Below the pieces are notes generated by a model. It searched no databases and was not told the DNA's origin. It worked only from the letters and a program-made list of their open reading frames with translations. Position numbers and translations under genes: made by a program. From positions 1 to 37,963 of the forward strand of contig NZ_BJDO01000024.1 of NCBI RefSeq assembly GCF_005405185.1: a DNA stretch of 37,963 nucleotides, in the 5' to 3' direction. This DNA is from Secundilactobacillus hailunensis (lineage in GTDB: Bacteria; Bacillota; Bacilli; Lactobacillales; Lactobacillaceae). Below are positions 32,374 to 37,963 of the stretch, piece by piece. Within the stretch, counting starts at the first letter, position 1. Each line of letters begins with the position of its first letter.

Positions 32374-32916
32374 TTACGTTAACTGTTTTAACGAAAAATA
32401 GCTGACAATTCGTTTCAATGGAGAATGCTGCAAAAATAGGATGATCACATATCCAACAATAACCCCACCAGCGTTAGTGATAACATCATTGATATCAACC
32501 CACCGTGACAGCTGTAAAAAACTATCCAATAGGAATTGAGTACTTTCGATACCGATCCCAATCAAAAATCCTAAGCCAACAATTTGACGAAAATTAGCTT
32601 TACTCAGTAATTTAAGGTAGATCCCCATGGGCACCATCATTAAAATGTTCAGGTAAAAATCCATCTCGATTCCCCGAAATGGGATTGGGTTAGTTGGCGC
32701 ATTACCGACCCAGAATGGTTTCATAGTGGGCACGCTGCCAAAGGCATACGAGGTTGGCGTTAAGGTCAAATAACCCACGACGGCAAGGTAAAAGCCAAAG
32801 GTCACTATGGTCATCATTTGCCCTAAGGTTCTCTTTCGATCAACTAAGACCCCTATCCCGATCAGGACCATAAAAACGTAGGCCAGATAGGGCAGCCATT
32901 GCACATCACTTGTCAT
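32374..32916 (-). CDS. VanZ-family membrane protein
   Basis: 180 residues with five predicted membrane segments. The VanZ signature is present: MDFYLNILMMVPMGIYL, IESTQF and RWVDINDVITNAGGVIVGY. VanZ of Enterococcus gives low-level teicoplanin resistance, but most members have no known function, and no van gene is nearby. The ATG has AGAGGAG upstream, immediately after a long hairpin. Confidence 0.87.
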   Translation of the reverse strand: MTSDVQWLPYLAYVFMVLIGIGVLVDRKRTLGQMMTIVTFGFYLAVVGYLTLTPTSYAFGSVPTMKPFWVGNAPTNPIPFRGIEMDFYLNILMMVPMGIYLKLLSKANFRQIVGLGFLIGIGIESTQFLLDSFLQLSRWVDINDVITNAGGVIVGYVIILFLQHSPLKRIVSYFSLKQLT

Positions 32917-32928
32917 CCAAACGCTCCT

Positions 32929-32984
32929 CTTTCATAAATATTAACAACTATAGTCATTACTATAGTCGTTAATATTTATGAAAG
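32929..32984. repeat. 26-bp inverted repeat just upstream of the vanZ-like gene
   Basis: Arms 32929-32954 and 32959-32984 match except at one position, with a 4-nt loop. The inner part is two copies of the self-complementary octamer ACTATAGT around the loop. On the minus strand the stem ends at the ribosome binding site of the vanZ-like gene (GAAAG-AGGAG), 13 nt before its ATG. No T-tract follows, so it is not an intrinsic terminator. It is either an operator or an mRNA stem that affects translation or stability. Confidence 0.82.
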
Positions 32985-33003
32985 ATAGAGCCATTAGTGG
33001 TGC

Positions 33004-33645
33004 TTAAATATTTTTTAATGCTTCTGAAATCAAAGTGTCACCTGTCAGAATTGAAATCGTTTTATTGATGGTTTTGGTTTGTTGTAACGCAGCCACTACT
33101 GTGCTGGCTACGTCTTCGCGTGCGACCGAGCCACCAGTAACGCCACTGGTACTGATTTTGCCGGTTCCCTTATCAAAGGTCAGCGCACCGGGCTCAACGA
33201 TGGTGTATTTCAAATTGGTACGGTACCGCAGCCATTCATCCGCATAGAATTTAGCAGCGTAATATGGCCGGATAGCTTCAGGCCAGCGATTGCGATCTTC
33301 AGCCCATAGCGCGCTAACCATGATGTAACGCTTAACACCCGCAATCTGAGCGGCCTGCATACTTTTAACAGCACCATCCAGATCGACCAATAGCGTCATA
33401 TCATCGCCTGTTTTACCGCCGGAGCCCGCCGTAAAGATAACCGCGTCAAACCCGTCTAACGTCACGCCTAACACTTCTGGTTTGCCCAGTAAGTCAACGT
33501 GTGCGGTTTTAATCTGGTGATCCTCAAAAAAAGCCGCCTGTTCTGGCTTACGAATTCCCGCAACAACATCATCCCCATTTTCACTCAGCTGCTGGCTGAT
33601 CAGTCGACCAATATTGCCGTTGGCTCCAATAACAAATACTTTCAT
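33004..33645 (-). CDS. NAD(P)-binding atypical SDR protein
   Basis: 213 residues. VIGANGNIGRLISQQLSENG (5-24) is the nucleotide-binding turn; FDAVIFTAGSGG and YYAAKFYADEWLR are further SDR elements, with the YxxxK pair in altered form (YAAKFYADEW). TIVEPGAL is also typical. It resembles the YwnB/YlbE group of NAD(P)H-binding proteins; reactions are mostly unknown. ATG with TGGAGG. It lies on the same strand as the vanZ-like gene, separated by the long hairpin. Confidence 0.83.
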   Translation of the reverse strand: MKVFVIGANGNIGRLISQQLSENGDDVVAGIRKPEQAAFFEDHQIKTAHVDLLGKPEVLGVTLDGFDAVIFTAGSGGKTGDDMTLLVDLDGAVKSMQAAQIAGVKRYIMVSALWAEDRNRWPEAIRPYYAAKFYADEWLRYRTNLKYTIVEPGALTFDKGTGKISTSGVTGGSVAREDVASTVVAALQQTKTINKTISILTGDTLISEALKNI

Positions 33646-33729
33646 GCAACTACCTCCAGTTCAACGTACTCGGTTTATAATGCCTAATTATACTCATTAT
33701 GCTGATTCAACGCTATTATCATGTCATAA

Positions 33730-33768
33730 AAAAGCCGCTGCCCCTGTCTTCACAGAGGTCAGCGGTTG
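33730..33768 (-). terminator. terminator of the 116-residue unknown gene
   Basis: On the minus strand CCGCTG and CCTCTGT pair with ACAGGGG and CAGCGG across a 4-nt loop, then CTTTTTT follows. Confidence 0.85.
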
Positions 33769-33788
33769 ATTTACGTCAAAAGTTCTGA

Positions 33789-34139
33789 TTAAAGGCCTTT
33801 AGCGATTTCATCATATTTTTTTTGATACCATTCATCATATGATTGGTCAGCCATCACACCATTTTCCATGAATGACTGGTCCAGTGATGAAATAATCCGT
33901 TCAAAGAATTCACCATCGTTTTGATACAAGTAATCACGGAGCTGATCCGGATGGAAATTCGAATTTTGCTGAATATCATGATTAATCTGTTCCATTTCAT
34001 ACTGAATCGGATAATCAGTCAAAATTTCAAGACTTTTAGTCGAATTTTTTTTGAGGTAGAAATCAATAAAGTCATGAACTGCACGTGACTTAGCTTCATC
34101 ACTTAATTGATCGAATAACACGACGCCTGGTTGTAACAC
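33789..34139 (-). CDS. 116-residue acidic protein of unknown function
   Basis: Starts MLQPGVVLFDQLSDEAKSRA. The GTG at 34139 is chosen because AAGGAG lies 8 nt upstream; another GTG at 34148 lies inside that site. It is helical, acidic and rich in Asp, Glu, Tyr and Gln, with no Cys, signal peptide or membrane span (NHDIQQNSNFHPDQLRDYLY, FFERIISSLDQSF). It has a good promoter and a terminator of its own, so it is a real single gene. No family recognised. Confidence 0.72.
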   Translation of the reverse strand: MLQPGVVLFDQLSDEAKSRAVHDFIDFYLKKNSTKSLEILTDYPIQYEMEQINHDIQQNSNFHPDQLRDYLYQNDGEFFERIISSLDQSFMENGVMADQSYDEWYQKKYDEIAKGL

Positions 34140-34190
34140 AAAGATCACTCCTTATTTAATAAAAGCTCCTACGTTTTAGTCCGCACTTCC

Positions 34191-34219
34191 AGTATAGTTC
34201 TTTTGCCACTTTTTTGTAA
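34191..34219 (-). promoter_or_regulatory. promoter of the 116-residue unknown gene
   Basis: On the minus strand TTACAA (34219-34214), 17-nt spacer, TATACT (34196-34191), about 50 bp before the GTG start. Confidence 0.6.
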
Positions 34220-34339
34220 GGGAGATGCCTACTCAAAGCCTCATATTGCCCCTTTTGGACGGTTAATTTTAATCAATGATGACCTAAAAAAGTGTAAAAT
34301 AAAACTAGCATCAATCACACAGTCGAAAAGAGGAAAACC

Positions 34340-35365
34340 ATGTTACCTTTTGCAAATGATTATTCACGCGGCGCCCACCCTAAAGTGCTGCAAGCTTTAG
34401 TTAATACTAATCTAGAGGCTCAACCAGGATACGGCCAAGACGCCTACACCAAGCGGGCTGCTCAAAAGATTCAAACTGCCTGTCAGCTACCAGACGCTTC
34501 AGTCTTTTTCATTTCCGGCGGGACGCAGACCAACCAAGTGGTCATCTCCAACTTATTAGATGACGATGAAGGCGTGGTCGCCGCTGACTCTGGTCACATT
34601 AACTTTCACGAAGCAGGCTCGATCGAGTACACCGGTCATAAAGTGCTCACCTTACCTGGCGTTGACGGAAAGGTAACGGCGGAAAATCTCCAAACTTATT
34701 TAAACGACTGGCAAGCAGACGAAAATCACGGTCAAATGGTAGCACCGGGTGTGGTCTACATCTCGTTTGCCACTGAAGTTGGAACGTTGTATAGCAAGCA
34801 AGAATTAGCTGATCTCGCTTCAGTCTGCCATCAACATCACCTGCCATTATTTATGGATGGCGCGCGTTTAGGATACGGTCTAATGAGTCCAGCTAATGAT
34901 TTAACCTTAGCTGATATTGCCAAATACTGCGATGTATTTTACATTGGCGGGACTAAAGTTGGTGCCCTCGCCGGTGAAGCAGTGGTCTTCACCAAACATA
35001 ATGTCCCTAAGCGCTTTACAACGAAGATCAAGCGACAAGGCGCTATGCTGGCTAAGGGCCGGCTGCTTGGCGTTCAATTTGACGCGTTATTTACGGATAG
35101 ACTGTACTTTAAGATCAGTCAGCATGCCATCGATCTAGCCATGAAATTAAAGCGGGCGCTCAAAGATAAGGGCTATCAATTTTTAGTTGATTCACCAACC
35201 AACCAGCAGTTTATTGTGGTGACTAACGATCAGTTAGCATCACTAAAACAACACGTTGACTTCTCCTTCTGGGAAAACGTTGATGCTACCCATACCGCTA
35301 TTCGATTAGTCACCAGCTGGTCAACCACTGAAGCCGAAGTCGATGCGTTAGTTGCCCTCCTATAA
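34340..35365 (+). CDS. threonine aldolase-like PLP lyase (beta-eliminating lyase family)
   Basis: 341 residues. The family layout is intact: NDYSRGAHPKVLQAL start, FFISGGTQTNQ (57-66) for the PLP phosphate, SGHINFHEAG (84-93) for the stacking His, MDGARLGYG (172-180) for the Asp and Arg, and GGTKVGALAGE with K206 as the PLP lysine. Low-specificity L-threonine aldolases split threonine or allo-threonine into glycine and acetaldehyde. The ATG has AGAGGAAAA upstream. Monocistronic. Activity on threonine is by family; a different beta-hydroxy amino acid is possible. Confidence 0.85.
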   Translation: MLPFANDYSRGAHPKVLQALVNTNLEAQPGYGQDAYTKRAAQKIQTACQLPDASVFFISGGTQTNQVVISNLLDDDEGVVAADSGHINFHEAGSIEYTGHKVLTLPGVDGKVTAENLQTYLNDWQADENHGQMVAPGVVYISFATEVGTLYSKQELADLASVCHQHHLPLFMDGARLGYGLMSPANDLTLADIAKYCDVFYIGGTKVGALAGEAVVFTKHNVPKRFTTKIKRQGAMLAKGRLLGVQFDALFTDRLYFKISQHAIDLAMKLKRALKDKGYQFLVDSPTNQQFIVVTNDQLASLKQHVDFSFWENVDATHTAIRLVTSWSTTEAEVDALVALL

Positions 35366-35398
35366 GGTGGGAAACTAGTGACCTAACAAGCAGATAAG

Positions 35399-35427
35399 TT
35401 GTTATTTTTTGAAAAACCGGGTATACT
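35399..35427 (+). promoter_or_regulatory. promoter of the M-box riboswitch transcript
   Basis: TTGTTA (35399-35404), 17-nt spacer, TATACT (35422-35427), placing the start near 35434, directly before the riboswitch. Confidence 0.65.
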
Positions 35428-35439
35428 TAAATGTGGAAA

Positions 35440-35603
35440 TAGAATAAGCCGTTAGGTGAGGCTCCTATACTGAAAACGCTACTGCTCAGAAACGTCGAAA
35501 AACGCCAATGAGTCAGCTGTCCGAGTTAAAAAAAGGCTCGGTCTAATGTGGCTGTTATCCATTAACTACGCCGTATAGTGCTAAAGCTCAACGATTGGCG
35601 AAA
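35440..35603 (+). promoter_or_regulatory. M-box (ykoK leader) magnesium riboswitch
   Basis: The conserved blocks of the M-box are in order: GTTAGGTGAGGCTCCTATA (35451-35469), AAACGCTACTGCTCAGAAACGTCGAAAAACGCCAATGAGTCAGC in the middle, the variable stem CCGAG...CTCGG (35521-35541), and GCCGTATAGTGCTAAAGCTCAACGATTG (35570-35597). M-box RNA binds Mg2+ and, in Gram-positives, usually switches a terminator on at high Mg2+ in front of mgtE, corA or other Mg transporters. A promoter and a terminator flank it properly. The match is by recall of the family; covariance search was not possible. Confidence 0.88.
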
Positions 35604-35639
35604 CGACCTGTATGGGTCATTTAAGTGTGCAAATTAGTG

Positions 35640-35671
35640 CGCTCAGTCAATTGTTGACTGAGCGTTTTTTT
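35640..35671 (+). terminator. expression-platform terminator of the M-box
   Basis: A perfect 11-bp stem CGCTCAGTCAA with TTGACTGAGCG, a 3-nt loop and seven T, 40 bp after the aptamer. Confidence 0.9.
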
Positions 35672-35710
35672 ACGCCTAACGCATGGCAACCATCATTGGA
35701 GGTGAGTCTT

Positions 35711-35803
35711 ATGTCAACTGAAACATATGATCCTGGATCGCAGTCTTATCACGCGCGCCAGGGAAAGCGAGCTGTCATAACTCATCTACACGGGAGAATG
35801 TAA
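35711..35803 (+). CDS. 30-codon frame directly behind the M-box
   Basis: ATG after TTGGAGGTGAG, an excellent ribosome binding site at proper spacing, then 30 codons (MSTETYDPGSQSYHARQGKR and 10 more) to TAA. It is hydrophilic and basic toward the end, without a membrane span. It is either a small Mg-controlled peptide or, more likely, the intact first part of a transporter gene that has since decayed. No homolog is recalled. Confidence 0.4.
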   Translation: MSTETYDPGSQSYHARQGKRAVITHLHGRM

Positions 35804-36270
35804 AATTAAATTTTGCTCCTTGGTCTGTGACACTGGCTTTCCCGGCCCTATATTTGGCGTTTTTTAAAATGATCGATAACTTGATTACGTACTGTATTAT
35901 TCTTCGTAACCAGCGTTGTGGCTGATTTTCAGCGAAGATCCTGAATGAATCCGTTAGTCCATCAAGTTATCATTCGATTGAATTGGGAAAGCAAGGGTTA
36001 ACAGTCTAAGTCTCGGTGCCCGGGTTGGCCAGTTGACAGTGATATGTCGGTCAGCTAAAATGTGCTTCACCACGTGGGGAACTGCGTGGGGAGATTTAAA
36101 TGCGGTTAACTTCCGCTGCAAAGCGTTAGAATTTCATTTTAGAACGTCAACCATCATCATAAAACTTACTATAACGCTGTCGATATTGTTAACGAAAATG
36201 ACCAGTATGGACCAGTATAGCTTGATGGGAATCAATCTTACTTGTCGTATCCAGCCAATTGAGACAGCAC
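35804..36270 (+). pseudogene. decayed region behind the M-box, possibly a corA-type Mg transporter remnant
   Basis: All three forward frames are broken by stops over the left 230 bp. In frame with 36033-36341 the peptide KLTITLSILLT...GINL (about 36161-36240) resembles the first C-terminal helix of CorA, where K-LT-xSIxLT-xPT leads to the GMN motif; here GIN stands for GMN. A 10-nt tandem repeat (GACCAGTAT twice, about 36200-36218) adds residues between these parts, as expected for decay. The second CorA helix is missing. The Mg riboswitch upstream agrees with this reading. The similarity is weak, and non-coding DNA is the alternative. Confidence 0.35.
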
Positions 36271-36272
36271 CG

Positions 36273-36308
36273 AAAAAGCGCCCCGGTTTTCTAACCAGAG
36301 CGCTTTTT
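36273..36308. terminator. bidirectional terminator
   Basis: AAAAAGCGC (36273-36281) pairs with GCGCTTTTT (36300-36308), with an inner GGTT/AACC pair. It ends the minus-strand symporter transcript and any transcript from the M-box promoter. Confidence 0.88.
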
Positions 36309-36333
36309 AAACGGTTATTTTTAATCTGCTTAA

Positions 36334-37632
36334 TTAATCAGTAGCAGAATTTTTTGGCTTATCGAAGGTTGCCGCAAATTCCGTGGCCTTCTTTTCATCA
36401 AATTCTTTTTCTGACTTAGCAATTATCACTGAAGCCAGTGAATTACCAACCACGTTGACGGACGTCCGGCCCATATCAACTAAACGATCAATTCCGGCAA
36501 TGAAGGTTAGGCCCTGCATTGGAACACCAATCGTTGACATGGTGGCTAACAGGACAACGAAGGAAGCCCCTGGCACCCCTGCCATCCCTTTTGAAGTAAT
36601 CATTAAGACAACTAGTAGGGTGATCTGTTGGCCGATGCTGAGGTGAATATGATAAGCCTGAGCAAGAAACAGTGCAGCTAACGATTGATAAATTGCTGAA
36701 CCATCCAAGTTGAAAGTATAACCGGTCGGAACAACAAATGAAACGATCCCCTGGCTGACACCAAACTTTTGCATTTTATCAATGATCCGTGGTAATACTG
36801 CTTCTGAACTGGCAGTTGAAAAGGCCAAAATAAATTCATCCCGGATAACCTTAAGCAAGGTGAAAATATTTAGCCCAAATATTCGACCGACACCGCCCAT
36901 GATAAAGAGAATAAACACGATCATAGTCGCATACGCTAGGAAAACAAAGTATCCCAGTGGTGCTAGTGCTGACAGCCCCATTTGAGCAACGGTGACACCA
37001 ATTAGCGCACAGACCCCAATTGGTGCAGCGTGCATGACCCAGTTAGTCACCTTAAACATGACCTCGGAAACAGCTTGCAGAAAATCAATGATAATTTGAC
37101 CCTGCTTGCCAATCGCTGCGGTTCCAAGACCGAAGAAAACGCTAAAGAAGATCACCGGCATCATATCGCCAGTACTAAGTGCATTAAAGAAGTTAGTGGG
37201 AATGATCCCCACTAATGTGGCCCAGATACCGCTGTGTGCTTTCGCCGTTCTAGCGGTGGCAACATACTGCCCAATATTTTGCGAATGCAACTGATGAATA
37301 TTGATGAAGTCACCAGGATGAAAGACGTTGCCGACTATCAGACCAAGAATAATAGCAATTGTCGTCATCAACTCAAAGTAAATGATCGTTTTGCCACCAA
37401 TCCGACCGAGCTTTTTGATGTCTCCCATATTAGCAATCCCAACCGTCAAACACGAAACCACAATGGGTAAAACAATCATTTGAATCATATTAATAAACAT
37501 GGTCCCAATGTTTTGCATTGCTGTAATCGCAGTCTTATTCTGATAGAAAATTACCCCTAGAATAATGCCTAGTACCAGACCAATCATAATCTGCCAACCT
37601 AAGGTTAAGCGATAACCTCGATAACGCTTCAT
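36334..37632 (-). CDS. dicarboxylate/glutamate:cation symporter (DAACS family)
   Basis: 432 residues from the ATG at 37632, which has TTGAGGGG upstream; a TTG 15 bp earlier overlaps that site. It has eight membrane segments and two re-entrant hairpins: FSTASSEAVLPR (hairpin 1) and GVPGASFVVLLATM (hairpin 2), plus the NLDGSAIYQ motif. In the last helix GIDRLVDMGRTSVNVVGN keeps the Arg that binds the side-chain carboxylate in GltPh, which points to glutamate or aspartate. The last Asp of the GltPh motif (NVTGD) is Asn here. It has a bidirectional terminator behind it and the rrn terminator upstream. Confidence 0.9.
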   Translation of the reverse strand: MKRYRGYRLTLGWQIMIGLVLGIILGVIFYQNKTAITAMQNIGTMFINMIQMIVLPIVVSCLTVGIANMGDIKKLGRIGGKTIIYFELMTTIAIILGLIVGNVFHPGDFINIHQLHSQNIGQYVATARTAKAHSGIWATLVGIIPTNFFNALSTGDMMPVIFFSVFFGLGTAAIGKQGQIIIDFLQAVSEVMFKVTNWVMHAAPIGVCALIGVTVAQMGLSALAPLGYFVFLAYATMIVFILFIMGGVGRIFGLNIFTLLKVIRDEFILAFSTASSEAVLPRIIDKMQKFGVSQGIVSFVVPTGYTFNLDGSAIYQSLAALFLAQAYHIHLSIGQQITLLVVLMITSKGMAGVPGASFVVLLATMSTIGVPMQGLTFIAGIDRLVDMGRTSVNVVGNSLASVIIAKSEKEFDEKKATEFAATFDKPKNSATD

Positions 37633-37755
37633 TTTCGAGCCCCTCAATCTAAATAATTATTACACTTCCTTATTATTTTATCATATTCTCATTAAGTCTG
37701 AGTGCTTCATTTTTAAATTCACAAGCTCAAGCCGTATAAACGCTGGTTTAACAAT

Positions 37756-37769
37756 GTTTACGAGTAAAC
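37756..37769. promoter_or_regulatory. 14-bp palindrome upstream of the symporter
   Basis: GTTTACGAGTAAAC, exact apart from the two central bases, 124 bp before the start codon in an AT-rich stretch. Possible operator of an unknown regulator. The rest of 37633-37824 shows nothing clear beyond a TAAAAT near the gene. Confidence 0.3.
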
Positions 37770-37824
37770 TTTTATTTTATTAATTTGTATTTCTATTCAT
37801 TTATACTGATTTATTTTATGCAAT

Positions 37825-37859
37825 TAAAAAAGCAGTCATCGATTACTCGATGACTGCTT
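37825..37859 (-). terminator. terminator of the rRNA operon
   Basis: On the minus strand AAGCAGTCATCGA, 4-nt loop, TCGATGACTGCTT, then a T-run. It lies a few bases after the 3' end of the 5S gene. Confidence 0.92.
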
Positions 37860-37865
37860 CGTTTG

Positions 37866-37963
37866 CGTGGCAACGTCCTACCCTCGCAGGGGGCGATCCC
37901 CCAACTACTCTTGGCGTGCTGAAGCTTAACTACTGTGTTCGGCATGGGAACAGGTGTATCCTT
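37866..37963 (-). rRNA. rrf: 5S ribosomal RNA, 3' part (gene continues past the window edge)
   Basis: The minus strand reads AAGGATACACCTGTTCCCAT, GCCGAACACAGTAGTTAAGC, TTCAGCACGCC, GGGGGATCGCCCCCTGCGAG and GGTAGGACGTTGCCAC, the 5S rRNA of lactobacilli. About the first 18 bases lie outside the window. The orientation means an rrn operon reads leftward into this window; 23S and 16S would be to the right. Confidence 0.97.

Noticed and set aside
32374-32916. Glycopeptide resistance locus because of VanZ
   Set aside because: No vanA/vanH/vanX/vanY/vanS/vanR gene is nearby; VanZ-family proteins are common and mostly without known function.
36033-36344. 103-codon plus-strand frame as an intact gene
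   Set aside because: No ribosome binding site before its ATG, it runs through the terminator at 36273-36308, and its composition is unlike neighbouring genes; treated as part of a decayed region.

Overview
The window looks like a chromosomal segment of a Lactobacillaceae species (low to medium GC Gram-positive). The grounds are Gram-positive ribosome binding sites, several TTG/GTG starts, small lactobacillus-type secreted proteins, a 1,3-propanediol-type alcohol dehydrogenase, a folate cluster that includes a HAM1-family pyrophosphatase, and the 3' part of a 5S rRNA gene at the right edge. No transposase, integrase, phage gene or CRISPR array was seen, so this is core chromosome rather than a mobile island.

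Layout. 1-5.9 kb: iron-dependent alcohol dehydrogenase followed by a large palindrome, a small acidic unknown protein, a soluble FMN/FAD reductase of the fumarate/urocanate reductase family, and a CNNM/CBS-domain membrane protein. 5.9-15.5 kb: menA, a MocR-type regulator divergent from a LysE-type exporter, a TetR regulator divergent from an nrdI-nitroreductase pair, an oxidoreductase-MFS pair, a CysE-like acetyltransferase behind a striking dyad-covered promoter, a MarR regulator, and a secreted protein. 15.6-20.4 kb: an aromatic amino acid operon on the minus strand, read as chorismate mutase, aroC, aroA, tyrA, aroK and an 83-residue unknown. 20.4-24.9 kb: a folate operon, also minus strand, read as folB, folK, folE, folC, a HAM1 pyrophosphatase and folP. 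25-32.4 kb: pgpA, an Rrf2 regulator with a tiny MerR-like partner, zwf, a MerR regulator with its divergent SDR target, a secreted protein, and gnd. 32.4-38 kb: vanZ-like gene, SDR, an unknown, a threonine-aldolase-like lyase, an M-box magnesium riboswitch with no intact gene behind it, an acidic amino acid symporter, and the end of an rRNA operon.

The most notable observation is the leader of the aromatic operon. Upstream of the chorismate mutase gene, a promoter is followed by a 20-codon open frame with a good ribosome binding site, whose last eight residues contain four Tyr, one Trp and one Phe. Behind it lie a hairpin starting at the stop codon, a second hairpin, and a perfect 13-bp intrinsic terminator. 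The second hairpin and the terminator are built from the same 9-nt arms, so an alternative antiterminator pairing is possible. This has the parts of ribosome-mediated attenuation, where lactic acid bacteria usually use T-boxes; no T-box motif was seen. The second notable region is the M-box riboswitch (about 35.44-35.67 kb), which has a promoter and terminator but is followed only by a 30-codon frame and decayed DNA with a weak resemblance to the C-terminus of CorA.

Metabolic reading: zwf and gnd supply the oxidative pentose phosphate entry used by heterofermenters, and the propanediol-type dehydrogenase and the FMN/FAD reductase could reoxidise reduced cofactors (inference). The fol and aro operons are adjacent and share chorismate chemistry, but no pabA/pabB/pabC gene is present here.
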